From positions 21,544,273-21,608,272 of the forward strand of contig NC_079513.1 of the NCBI RefSeq assembly GCF_000801105.2: 64,000 nt of DNA. The letters are read 5' to 3'. Source of the DNA: Raphanus sativus. Its lineage: Eukaryota; Streptophyta; Magnoliopsida; Brassicales; Brassicaceae. The notes beneath the pieces were generated by a model. The model saw only the letters and a list, made by a program, of their open reading frames with translations, was not told where the DNA came from and made no database searches. Made by a program: the position numbers and the translations under genes. Below are positions 21,141 through 31,660 of this stretch, one piece after another; positions within the stretch are counted from its first letter, which is position 1; every line of letters begins with the position of its first letter.

Positions 21141-21970
21141 CCGGTCCAGCTTTCGTTTTTTTAATTTTATTTTCCTTTCTTGTTTGCATGTCGCTTGGAA
21201 AAATATGGATTATCGAAGTCCTTCTATTGTGTCTGGTCGGTTTTGCTTTTGGGGCGAGGAGATTTCTAACGCTCTTGTCGTCGCCGGCTTTGCCTCTGGG
21301 GAGTGAAGGCTCTCTGCCTTGCGCCGCCGATTTTTTGTGTCGATAACATAGGTTCTAAGGATAGGTTTTTTAGTCTGGTGTGGTTTCATAGGTTGTCGGG
21401 TCGTGGTTTCTTTGGATGAGATGTCGAATTGCTCGATTGATCTCTCTGATTCTGATGAAGCAAAGGTGTTGAAGAGAGGTAATTTTGTAAAGGACGGTTT
21501 TGGAGTCTAAGGATGAGATTTCCAGCGTCGGTGTGTGTGGTGGCTCTACGATTGGATGTGATCTCGGTGATACTCGCGATAGAAGTTCTCCGGTGGAAGG
21601 AGCAAAGAAAGTGAAGGTGATAAGGCCGGATTTCTGGTTTCTGGCATGTTTCTCGGTGTCCCGGTGAAGCGACACTTCGTTGTCGGTTGCTTTGTGACGC
21701 GTGTGCCTCGTTGTTTGAGGTTTCAACACGTGCTCTCTTTCTTTCCTCAGATCGACACATGTTTCGGTGCGGGTCTAAATGCTGCATTTCGGTGTTTCAG
21801 TTGGGCCAGTTTTGGGTTCGGTTAAGTTTGGGCCAGTGTTAGGCCTTTAGTTTAAGTAATTGTGTTTTGTATGTTTTTTAGATCCTATCTTTTGGGCTTT
21901 GTTGTATTTAGGCTTTAGACTCATTAATAATATTAAATAGATGGCAAAAAAAAAATACTAGATCCATGAA

Positions 21971-22520
21971 ACCACTAAATCCAAAAAGAAAAAAATTGAT
22001 TGATTTCAGCAAAAACTATTACATAATTCGGTAAAAAAGTGATGCGCTAGCTGTATTGTATGTATGTAAATAAGTGATGCGCTTTATTGTATGTGGTTTT
22101 CATGTAAGCATGTTATCAGATGGATCTTAGCATGATATAATTAAAAAATCACACACAATAAATCACGTGCGTTACAAAAAAAAAAAACCAAAATACTGTC
22201 AACATTAAAAGACTGATTCCGGAACTTAAGATATAGCAAAAATCGTCTATAGAAAAGAAGATGAGACAGTGATAGGATAACCCAGAGGAGGATACATATG
22301 CGGATAATTTGTCTTTTTCTATTCTGGAAGAAAAGAGTAAATAACTTTTTGTGTCCTAAACAAGACGGTATCAGATTATACATCAACTGTTAGTTTATAA
22401 CTTTGGTTATTTTTTATTGGGCTTAGAATCGACATTAGAAAATGAAACTGTGAAGTCGGGCAATATATAGATGAAGAATGATGAGATGAAACTAGGAAAG
22501 TCAATGATCCGATGAAACAA
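21971..22520. other. intergenic, no gene
   Basis: Nothing coding is recognised. Positions 22141-22230 (AATCACACACAATAAATCACGTGCG, read in parts) resemble 28565-28680, so this may be an old duplication flank shared with the second paralogous gene region. Confidence 0.35.
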
Positions 22521-22770
22521 GAAACAGAAACTCCAAAAGATCCAACCTTTCTAATAAACTAAATGAAACTTCAAAAGATCCAACCTTTAAACAAACTCCA
22601 AAAGATCCAACCTTTAAACAAACTAACAGAAACAGAAACTCCAAAAGATCCAACCTTTGTAATAAACTAAATGAAACTTCAAAAGATCCAACCTTTAAAC
22701 AAACTCCAAAAGATCCAACCTTTAAACAAACTAACAGAAACTCCAAAAGATCCAACCTTTTAATGAACTA
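22521..22770 (+). repeat. higher-order tandem repeat built from a CAAAAGATCCAACCTTT unit
   Basis: Seven near-copies of CAAAAGATCCAACCTTT are arranged in two full higher-order periods of about 108-112 bp plus a partial third. One more diverged unit (AAAGATCCAAC) continues to about 22855. It lies just beyond the 3' end of the minus-strand gene at 22879 and may be part of its 3' UTR. Confidence 0.75.
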
Positions 22771-22878
22771 AGAGCAATCCCATGAGGACTTATAAACTGA
22801 AAGATCCAACATTTTTATTAAACTACGAAATCACGACCGACTATGAAAGATCCAACTCGTTCGGTACCTTGGCAGTTT

Positions 22879-23700
22879 TCACACATCGCCGTCGTCTCCT
22901 CCTGGCTCGCCGCCGTCGCTCGCCTCCGCATTCTCCTGGCTCGCCTCCGCATTCTCCTGGCTCGCCGCCGCCGCCTTCTCCTTTATGGTGATGTGAATGG
23001 TCGTCCCGGACTTCACCTCTGTTTCCCCCGCCTTCGGATTCTCCTGGCTCACCGTCGCTTCCATGCTCGGCGGCAAGTTAATGGTGACGACGGCCTTGAC
23101 ACCATCTGTTTCCGGTTTCCTCCACTCTTGCTCCTTCAACGCACCGGCGTCTTCCTTCATCTTCTCGTCCTTCTTCTTCCTGTTCTTCTTCGTGGATGAT
23201 CTTCCGACAAAACCTTTGGGAGCCTGAAGTTGGTGTCCTCCAACACCGGCGTCTCCTTCATCGGCGGCGTCTTCCTTCGTCTTCTCGTCCTTCTTTGGGG
23301 GAGTCTTCTGCTTCCTGTTCCTCTTCCTGCTCCTTGACCACAACGGCAGCTTCACCCTCTTCTTAACATCAAAAGCCTTCCTTTTCTTGTTCTGAGCGTA
23401 AATGTCAAACAGTCCTGTCTTGAAGGGACCACTACGCTTCTCATTCGACAACTGCTTCACCTCTTGTGTTAACGGGATGCCAAGTCTATGCATCTCATCT
23501 TCAAACACTTTGTAAGCTTCCGGTATCTCTCCATTTGAGCGTAGCCTGCCGAGCTTGGTGTGCAATTTGCCTAGCTCAGATTTTACTCTAGCCTCATCCC
23601 TCTGGTTTCCAGTGTAGCACTTCACCGTCATCTTTGGTTTCTTGGACGTGAGGAGAGGGGGTAAGAAGGAAGCTGGAAATGCCACGACTTTGAGAGCCAT
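22879..23700 (-). CDS. lysine-rich protein of unknown function, possibly organelle-targeted
   Basis: A 273-aa intronless frame starts at the ATG at 23700. Residues 1-28 (MALKVVAFPASFLPPLLTS) lack acidic residues and look like a plastid or mitochondrial targeting peptide. The conserved part is about residues 20-125 (DEARVKSELGKLHTKLGRLR, MHRLGIPLTQ, FDIYAQNKKRKAF). A Lys/Arg-rich stretch (SRKRNRKQKTPPKK) and a repetitive tail (QENAEASQENAEAS) follow. It is homologous to the gene at 29996-30757 in the opposite orientation. I do not recognise the family. The basic region suggests nucleic-acid binding, but that is only inference. The tail repeats make C-terminal length likely to vary between alleles. 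Confidence 0.7.
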   Translation of the reverse strand: MALKVVAFPASFLPPLLTSKKPKMTVKCYTGNQRDEARVKSELGKLHTKLGRLRSNGEIPEAYKVFEDEMHRLGIPLTQEVKQLSNEKRSGPFKTGLFDIYAQNKKRKAFDVKKRVKLPLWSRSRKRNRKQKTPPKKDEKTKEDAADEGDAGVGGHQLQAPKGFVGRSSTKKNRKKKDEKMKEDAGALKEQEWRKPETDGVKAVVTINLPPSMEATVSQENPKAGETEVKSGTTIHITIKEKAAAASQENAEASQENAEASDGGEPGGDDGDV

Positions 23701-26416
23701 TTTTCTCTGGAATTTTCTTGGAGAGAGATGCCAAAAGAAAACTTGGAGATTAAGACGATGAAACAGGAGTGTCTTATAAAGAAGAACAACTACTCTCGTT
23801 TTGTTTCCTTTCTCTTAATTGAAAAGGAGGGGGGAGATACATGTACTACTTTTGGTATCTCAGGATTGCTTTTGCCTTGTCATCTTTGGCAAGAGCGGCT
23901 CTGCTTGTTGGTACGTACAGTTCCGCGTTAAACCATTGCGCTACACTTTATCGTGTACGTAGTGTGTGGAAGAAAGTATAGTGTGATTAAACTTTGAAAT
24001 TAGAGTAAAAACAAAGAAAGTATAGTAATTGTCGAATGTGAGTTGTCAATAGTAAAGTTATGCTTAATATTCAAAAAAAAAATAGTAAAGTTATGCTCTG
24101 TTCAAGTTCTAACTTTTAGACAGAAAAACATAATTAAACATTAATCAAATATTTTCTTTTAATTTTATATAATTGAAAAGAGAATATTGAGTTATTTTAA
24201 GATTTTTAATTAATAATGAATATAATATACAAAGATTTTTTAGAAAATATATATAAGAATTTTCAAATGAAAAAAAAATATAATATAATTTCTTAAGAAC
24301 GTAAATAATTTATCATATAGTCTTTTAACTACTATTTTTTTGTCTTTTAACTACTAATGAATGTATTATTAATAATTATTAAACCGTCTACTGTAATATT
24401 TTCCCTCGAATTCGAAATTTTATAATTTTAGCAGTAGCGTTAAACTAGACTGCAACGGTTTCCCGTCGTCTCATGGTCAAAGCCTCATTGTGTTGGCAGG
24501 AGAAAATGCCACGTGTCTAAAACAAAGCAACTCCCCATCATAGCATCCGAAGTCTTCCTATCCGCCTGGGGCCTTGGAGGATCCTGAAACGCCCCGAAGT
24601 GGAGATAACAGGATGGGTCCCCTCAAATATTTAAATGTTCCTTCCTCCCAAATCACAACATACCAAGCTTCATAAAAAATCAAATTATTTGTTTTCTGGC
24701 CAAAAACAGAATTAACTAACTCAATAAATTATACTACTCCAACATTTTATCAATACTTTATTGTTGGAAAAACAATATTCCAAATCCAAGCCGTTCAAGT
24801 TCTAACGATATAAATTGCTCAGATTATGACTTTTGTAAGCTTCATAGAATAAATATATCTGAACCCTATGTTTATGCGTTACGATCGAAGCCAGTTATGC
24901 AAATTTTATTCTAGGTGTCTTCAATATCGATATAACGATTGTTTTTTTTAAAAGGGCTATCTAAGGGTTGTTCGCTCTTGGTTCTTGAATCTTGATTAAT
25001 CTGTAGCAGTGCAGTTATTTTTATGTGTAACAAACAGACTGAAATACATGAAAATATTTTACTTTACTTATAAATAAGGACTGTAACTAAATTTATTTTC
25101 TTTTTCTTTTACCATGACGAGATAGGTTGGTTTGTATTGGTGACATAAAAATAAAAGAAGAAATGTGAGCACCAGCAAAGAAATAGTTGGCACTAAAAAG
25201 AAGAAATTAATAACGCACAACCAATATAAAGTTAGCAGAAAACAAACATCCGAAAATCAATCGATACGTTCAGTTTGTTTGCCGTTCCCACGATTCATCG
25301 GAGAGATCTCATCACTTGTCGGGCCTAACCTAATGGCCACGACAGTAAATTACCATTTTTGTGTTGAACAATTTTAAGTAGTTGAAAAGAAGTGAGATTG
25401 CGTAAAAATGAGGACCGTTGACTCTGACTCATCCATTTGGGGGTAATGAATCAACGGACTAGATCAAACCGTATCAACTTGTTTTTCTTTTGTTGGTAAG
25501 GATAGGGATATGGAAGTATTGACGTCATCAAACGGTTTATTACAAGAGCATCTCGAGAGCTTCTCCAAGTGTCTTACTGACGTCATCAAATGGTTCTTTG
25601 GATTAGCATTTGTCTAATTTAAAACATAACTGAACTCTTATTGTTAATTTAAAAGGAAGCTATTTATTAATGTTGTTAAAAGCAATCTTAGATTTAATGG
25701 TTTGACAAGTAGTAGGCAGGGTCCGCTTAACATTTTATAGGAAGCGTATATTAACACAAGTGCCTATACGGTTCAATTGTGTTAATACCGTAGAGCAAAT
25801 TATTATTATTTTTACCTTTCAAAATTTTTGTTTACTCAATATTTTTTTTAAAAATAAATTGTTTTAAAATTTAAACAGTAATATTTTCTGTTGAAAACAA
25901 AATAATATACGTATAAAATATTAGGGCTATTATTTTACAATTTTCTATGTAAAAAAATGGGACCCCTTAACTATTAATATATGTGGACACGGATTAGTTG
26001 GATTACGAGTAGTAGACTTTTTGTCCCGCTAATTAGCCAGCCATGCGAGTAGGTTAATGTTTCCACACCAAAACTTTTGAGGTTGAAGTATTAAAGAAAG
26101 TTTAAACATCCATTTAAATTAATAAAATAAATAAATACGGTAACAATAGAACTCTTACTATAAGATAGTCCAATGTTAAATAAAAGATATAGGTAATTTA
26201 TTATAAATATAAGTAAATTTAACGGTTATGAAATTATGATTGCAATGATATTCATAGTATAAAGAGTTACTGCGTTGCCAAGTGGGAAACATGTTTCATT
26301 GAGAAATAGAAAAGTTGAAAAGAAACGTCCACGTCAGAAATTATTATAAAAATATCAAACTTTATTTCTCTAGTTCACATTTGACACAGGTATAAACACA
26401 TTCTTCTTCTTCTTGG
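23701..26416. other. intergenic with duplicated block and promoter-like sites
   Basis: No intact gene. Notable items are a G-box core (GCCACGTGTC) at about 24508 followed by a CT-rich, ACAACA leader-like stretch near 24640, and two copies of TGACGTCATCAAAYGGTT at about 25520 and 25578. Positions 24855-25158 are duplicated at 29290-29573. The 70-codon frame at 25165-25377 has no recognisable relatives. Confidence 0.4.
24855..25158 (+). repeat. segmental duplicate of 29290-29573
   Basis: Direct repeat with shared words CTGAACCCTATGTTTATG, TAGCAGTGCAGTTATTTTTA and TTTTACCATGACGAGATAGG. The partner copy lies directly upstream of the lysine-rich gene at 29996, so this copy may be the promoter of a lost paralogue. 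Confidence 0.7.
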
Positions 26417-26815
26417 GTTCGAGGTGGTTGTATTGGAAGAGGATGCTTCGGAACAGTAAGCAAAGCCATGAGTAAAATGGAAGGTGGAGTGTTCGCCGTA
26501 AAGTCAGTAAACCTCGCCGCATGTCTTCCTTCTCAATCTCCGAGATTGGAAGAGGATGCTTCGGAACAGTAAGCAAAGCCGTCACTCGTGTCTAAAGAAG
26601 GAACGAAGATAGCTCCACTTGTGGAGTATTTACCGGAAGGTGACGTGGCTAACGGTGAAACCATCGTCAACGACGAAACTCTCATCCGCCGTTACGTTAT
26701 CTGTCTCATGGACGTTAAATGGAAGAACGTCCTCGTCGGAAGCTGGCGGATTTGTGGTTCGGCGATGGAATTGGAGAAACAGACGGTTGGGATTGCGCCA
26801 CGTGGAAGTCCTTAG
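26417..26815 (+). pseudogene. MAPKKK-like protein kinase pseudogene
   Basis: A collapsed Ser/Thr kinase. The glycine-rich loop and the invariant lysine are visible (GCIGRGCFGTVSKAMS, then GGVFAVKSVNLA). Later fragments read VEYLPEGDVANGETIV, LIRRYVICL, KNVLVG, GSAMELEKQTVGIAPRGSP, that is the hinge, the catalytic-loop end and the segment after DFG. Between them hundreds of bases are missing, the HRD/DFG region is broken by deletions and frameshifts, and the C-lobe after the APE region is absent. A 36-bp direct repeat (26432-26467 and 26545-26580) duplicates the glycine loop. The sequence resembles the STE11/MAPKKK17-20-like group of Brassicaceae. It is not functional. Confidence 0.8.
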
Positions 26816-29289
26816 AGGATTTTTGTGTTTGCAATATTTGTTTTTTTTTAATTGACAAAAAAGTTGTTGTACTTTAAGGTTATCACAGTTTGCTCCTTGT
26901 CGCTTGGTTATTCCCCACGAATACTACGTATATTAACTTAGAATATCATTTTATATTGTTTTTATTACAATTTCTTCTTTGTTTTTATTACAACCATCTT
27001 CTTTGTTTAATAACTTAGAATATCATTTTATAATGTTTTTTCTTGTTTAATCTCAACAAAGCACCAACCAAATATATGCTTTTTTTTTTTACTAAATTTT
27101 TACAAATCTAGTTTTCTTTTTTTTTTCCTTTTCAAAATTTTAAGACAAATCTTCTTACATTTGCATTTTATAATTATTTTTTGTCATATTAAGTGGTATG
27201 ATTGTTAATGGTTAAAATGTTTCTTTTTGTGATATATGCAAAAATAGCGTTCATGGTTGGAGATACTCATGTGTGTTGCAAATATGATTTTTTTCTACTT
27301 TAATAACATAAAAGAGGTGACCATACACAATCTGACTTGATTGATTGACCAATTATTATAAGTTTTTTTTACATTTTAATAGTTTTGATGATATTAAAAA
27401 TAAATAAAATTTGAATGTCACTGTTTACATTTTTGCTCAAAAACATGATAATGTCACTGTTTATAATATCCATACAACATGCCATGTGTGACACTAATCC
27501 CTGGGCAGACACATGTCCGTGTGAAAACTCGGCTAGGAAAGCATAATGTTATTGCTCGTGTAGATGGACTTACTTGATAAAATTGAATATATATGTGTGT
27601 GTATATATATATATATATATATCTGTGTCTGTTATCTTATAATCCAAAATGTCTTAGTGAAAAAAAGTTATGTAAACTGGGATATGTAGTTAGCATTAGT
27701 TTTGAGTAATAATTCAGGAATTTAAGGTATAAAACAACTAACAAGAATCGATAATACTAGAATGAAAAACCTGACATTAATACTCCACGAGAATATAACG
27801 AGAATATATGTAAATACAGGAACAAAAATGACAATCTTTTGAGCGGGTGGTAGTTTACAACCTGTCTCTTTCTTTCTGAAACATCTTTTATTGGAAACAG
27901 ATATCTCTGTTGACTGAAATTTTACCCCAGGAAAAAGATATCTCTGTTGTGCATTAAAAGATATCGTATCAAATAGGACATGTACACAATAAGTTAAACG
28001 ATCACAAGAAACTAGATGGTTTCAGCCGTTTCGTTTAAAATGACACCATTTCATTCTTTTAAAATGACACCATTTCATTCTTTTAAAATGACACCATTTC
28101 ATTCTTGGAACCGACAAAAAAGCATATCCTCTGATGCAGATCATCATGGGTTTTTTTCATACGTTAGATGCAAATCAAACTTTATGATTGTATCATAAGA
28201 AAACAAAAGAAAACTGGATGAACATCTATATGATTCTTTCTTTAACCTGCTTAGTAATCTTTTGGTAAAACTCTCTGTGTATAGAACAAAATATCTATAC
28301 GTCAATTAAATAGTTTAAATTTCGACAAATCAATTAGGTAATAAGTCCATATAAATCCGACAGATACTCATTATATTATTAAAATACCCCCACAATATAT
28401 TAATTTTGGCAAAGTCTTTAAATATATATGTTGATGGGTTTCAGTAAAATCATGACCTATAACATAATTCCAATTAGTCATTTTATCTTTAGGCACGGTG
28501 CGTTCTACTCTCTATGAGTTTTTCAAATTAGCATGTTGTTGGATAAACTAGTATTATATATTTTTAAAAATCACACACATAATAAATCATGTGCGATAAA
28601 TTAATAAACCATAATATATAAATACTCACCATGCATGCAAAACTGATTCAAGAATTTAAGTAACAAAAGTCGACAGTAAAATGATCAGACATCAATATGA
28701 TGCTCCTCATGAGTGCATACTTATATAAATGTGACAATATACATTATATGCGGTACCATGCCACAAAAAAAATTATATGGTGTACCATATGTGGATAAAT
28801 TTGTCGTCCTTTTCTTTTCCAAATCGTTTTATTGGACAAAAAGCTATCGAATGGGACCATGCACATACTAAGTTAGATGATCACAAAAACTATTCATCAA
28901 CAGTTTGTGATGTTGCTTGATATTAAATATTACTAACAAAATTAGCGGTTTAGTAGTGTGTTTAGCCATTATATGAGCTCCGCACTCCTCAGTTGTTATG
29001 AGACGTATATATGCTTATATATATTATGAACTTGTTTAGCAATTAGAGACTTGTAATATATGAAAGACAGGTACCTTATACTGAGAGAATTCAAGGGATA
29101 TACACTTTTGTTTGGCTTTTAAAAATATTATGATCAAATTAGAAAGTAGGAACATAAAGTCTTTTTCGAAAAAAGATTCTAACACAGGGTGGCAGCAGCT
29201 GAAGCAGAAGATGGACCGGGCGAATCGCGTTTCCAAATAATAATTTATTATTATTTTTTGTTCCTACCAAGCTAATAATTAGATAGATA
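26816..29289. other. intergenic, AT-rich
   Basis: No gene is recognised. It contains a GT/TA microsatellite at about 27594-27621 and a 24-bp triple repeat at 28034-28104. A segment at 28565-28860 distantly resembles 22141-22330. Confidence 0.4.
28034..28104 (+). repeat. 24-bp minisatellite, three copies
   Basis: Three head-to-tail copies of TTTTAAAATGACACC followed by ATTTCATTC, with the first copy shortened by one base. The period is a multiple of three, so a frame runs through it (SFKMTPFH repeated), but the 60-codon frame has no other support. Confidence 0.8.
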
Positions 29290-29573
29290 TCTACCTGAAC
29301 CCTATGTTTATGTGTTGCGATCGAAGCCATTTATGCAAAATTTATTTCAGGAGTCCTCAATACGATTGTTTTTTAAAAGGGCTCGCTAACAATCATGGTT
29401 CTTGATTGATCTTGTAGCAGTGCAGTTATTTTTATATGTATCATCAAACATACTGAAATACATGAATATAATTGACTTTATTTTTATAAACAAGGATTGC
29501 AACTAAATTTATTTTCTTTAGTCTTTTACCATGACGAGATAGGTTGGTTTGTATTCGTGACATAAAACTAAAA
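29290..29573 (+). promoter_or_regulatory. duplicated upstream region of the lysine-rich gene
   Basis: Direct copy of 24855-25158 (about 85-90 percent by eye), ending about 420 bp before the ATG at 29996. Being retained in two places, it may hold promoter elements. Confidence 0.45.
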
Positions 29574-29995
29574 ATATTTAAATGTGGAAATACAGTAAGA
29601 TATCATCATATATTATACTTCTTTAACCATTGATAACAATAACAAACCATATCAATTCGAACCTTCAAAATCTGATCCCGAGAAAAGTCTCACTGATTCT
29701 CAGGGAATTTTGGGACAGCACACAAACACCCGACAAGTCTTAGGCCTGGTCTGCATTAGTCCTAGCGAGAAAACTTAATTGAATAAGTCCAAATTGTTAA
29801 TATTGATAACGATAAAGTTCGTTTTTCTTTCTAAAAATGTTTAATTTTAACAAACAAAAAATTAGATATATATCATTAAATAAATACAGAAAATCAAGTA
29901 ACCTAAACTTCGTTCCTCCTATTTATTGTCGAGTAACCTTTTGTTTCCCTTCTCTACAGAGAAAACAAACCCATCTTTTTTCCAAGCAAAAAACA

Positions 29996-30757
29996 ATGAA
30001 CACGTTGGTTCCATCGTTCAAACTTTTCTTCCCATCTTCCAGTCGTCTCACCTCTAAGAAACAGCAACATCCCCCAATGCAGGTGAAATGCATCTCAAGA
30101 AACGACAGGGAGGAGGAAAGAGTCAAAAAAGAGTTATCGACCACACACACCAAAGTTCGCAAGGAGTCTAAAAAAGGAAACTCTCAAGCGGCGGTGCAGA
30201 TAATCCAAGAAAAAATGAGAAGCTTGGGGATTACTTGCACTGAAGCTGACGCTAAAGGGATGATGCGACTGAGCAGTGGAGGCTTCATCACAGACGCCTA
30301 TAAGAGATACCTTCAGGAAAAGGCGGCTCAGACCAAGAGCACCCCAAAACTTGTGGTTGAGAGATCCAAGAAAAGGAGCAAGCAGCACAAGACGCCGGTG
30401 AAGGAGGAGAAGAAAGAAGCCGGTGAAGAAGATGGAGGAGGCTCCGGTGGAGGAGGAGGCTCCGGTGGAGGAGGTGCGGGTGGAAAAGATGGAGAGATGG
30501 AGAAGACGCAGACGCCGGTGAAGAAGAAGACGGTGGAGGAGGAGAAAGGAGACTCCGGTGGAGGAGATGCGGGTGTAAAAGATGGAGAGATGGAGAAGAC
30601 GCAGACGCCGGTGAAGAAGAAGACGGAGGAGACGCCGGTGGAGGAGGAGAAAGGAGACTCCGGTGAAGAAGAGGGAGAAGACTCCGATGGAGAAGAGGGA
30701 GAAGACTCCGGTGGAGAAGAGGGAGGAGGCACCGGTGGAGAAGATGGAGCCGTTTGA
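29996..30757 (+). CDS. lysine/glycine-rich protein of unknown function, paralogue of 22879-23700
   Basis: The protein is 253 aa if it starts at the ATG at 29996 (MNTLVPSFKLFFPSSSR), which gives a targeting-like N-terminus that aligns with its paralogue. An in-frame ATG exists at 29846 or earlier but adds an AT-rich, unconserved stretch. The conserved core is about residues 25-125 (REEERVKKELSTTHTKVRK, SLGITCTEA, GGFITDAYKRYLQEK). The tail is a low-complexity Gly/Glu/Ser/Lys region with two copies of DGEMEKTQTPVKKKT in a period of about 105 bp. Directly after the TGA at 30755-30757 the frame stays open for 17 more codons (GDTGGGGAVVKVNVEKN), so the stop may be recent. No function is known. Confidence 0.7.
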   Translation: MNTLVPSFKLFFPSSSRLTSKKQQHPPMQVKCISRNDREEERVKKELSTTHTKVRKESKKGNSQAAVQIIQEKMRSLGITCTEADAKGMMRLSSGGFITDAYKRYLQEKAAQTKSTPKLVVERSKKRSKQHKTPVKEEKKEAGEEDGGGSGGGGGSGGGGAGGKDGEMEKTQTPVKKKTVEEEKGDSGGGDAGVKDGEMEKTQTPVKKKTEETPVEEEKGDSGEEEGEDSDGEEGEDSGGEEGGGTGGEDGAV

Positions 30758-31660
30758 GGAGACACCGGCGGAGGAGGCGCGGTGGTGAAGGTGAACGTGG
30801 AGAAAAACTAGTATCTTATTATATTATGGTATTAGTGTTGCTTTTGAATAATTATGGTATTAGTGTTGCTTTTAATCACTTGTGATGAGACATGTTTGTT
30901 CCCGTGGTACTCATAAGTGTTATGTTTATCCATCTAATTTGTCACCAATCATTAACTTAATTAAGTGAGGTGACTAAAATTGGGAAAAATACAAGAGAGC
31001 ATTCATAGATATTTACAACTAAAATACTTTTATCAGTTTTTTAGTTTAGTAATCATTAAAATATGATTGATTGTCATATTGGTTGGTGTTTGTGATCAAA
31101 ATAATATAATGATACAGTGGGATAGGATATATTGTTAAAATCATTTAGAAATAAAACAAATATTGGAAACAAATAATAATCCATATTAAAAAATGTAACT
31201 AAATACAACATTGTATATAAAATAATATAAATAGAAGTTATTAGATAGCTACATGTATATTGGAAACAATGATAAATATACAATTTTAAAATATATAATA
31301 AATACAATGGCCACTCTAAATACAAAGAAATACAATGCTCTAAGCACTCTGGCCTCGCCCCTGTGACTGTACCATGCACGTGCTTAGTGATCCTGCGACC
31401 ATTGAACAAGTAAACTGCTTTTTTAATTTGAGGAATATTTGCTTTTGTATTCTTTCTATTAATCTTCTTTGGACACACACAAGTAAAATAGTTTACACTT
31501 GTTCAAAAAGCAATTGTCAAATGTGAGTTGTTAATAGTAAATTTTTTTGAAGATAGTTATATAATCTAATTAGTTTATAACCATAACAATCATGTTTTTA
31601 CTCTCTGGCAAATATAAAAATGAAAAAATTCGTTGTGGTTAAAAAAAAAAAGGAAAATTC
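30758..31660. other. intergenic with a short unrecognised coding-like patch
   Basis: Mostly AT-rich. On the minus strand 31330-31478 has a better-than-random composition and reads KKINRKNTKANIPQIKKAVY, then RRITKHVHGTVTGARPECL. I do not recognise it, and it runs into AT-rich non-coding DNA, so it may be an exon relic. Confidence 0.35.

Larger units (their letters stand above)
20359..21955 (+). mobile_element. 5'-truncated LINE-like retroinsertion
   Basis: The insertion is bounded by a perfect 15-bp direct repeat, TACTAGATCCATGAA, at 20344-20358 and 21956-21970. It ends in TAAATAGATGGC followed by an A10 tail, the signature of target-primed reverse transcription. No reverse transcriptase is present, so it is 5'-truncated or represents a 3' end only. 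Removing the hAT insert at 20490-21148 makes the LINE sequence continuous. The moderately GC-rich 21150-21790 could be 3' UTR. Confidence 0.65.

Noticed and set aside
22782..23227. Plus-strand frames opposite the lysine-rich gene
   Set aside because: Ser/Arg/Pro/Leu-rich shadows of the minus-strand repetitive coding sequence.
30755..30757. Programmed stop-codon readthrough or selenocysteine
   Set aside because: Land plants lack the selenocysteine system and no readthrough context is evident; a plain premature or polymorphic stop is simpler.
30134..30765. Minus-strand Ser/Pro-rich frames opposite the second lysine-rich gene
   Set aside because: Complement of the Gly/Glu repeat region; no independent support.
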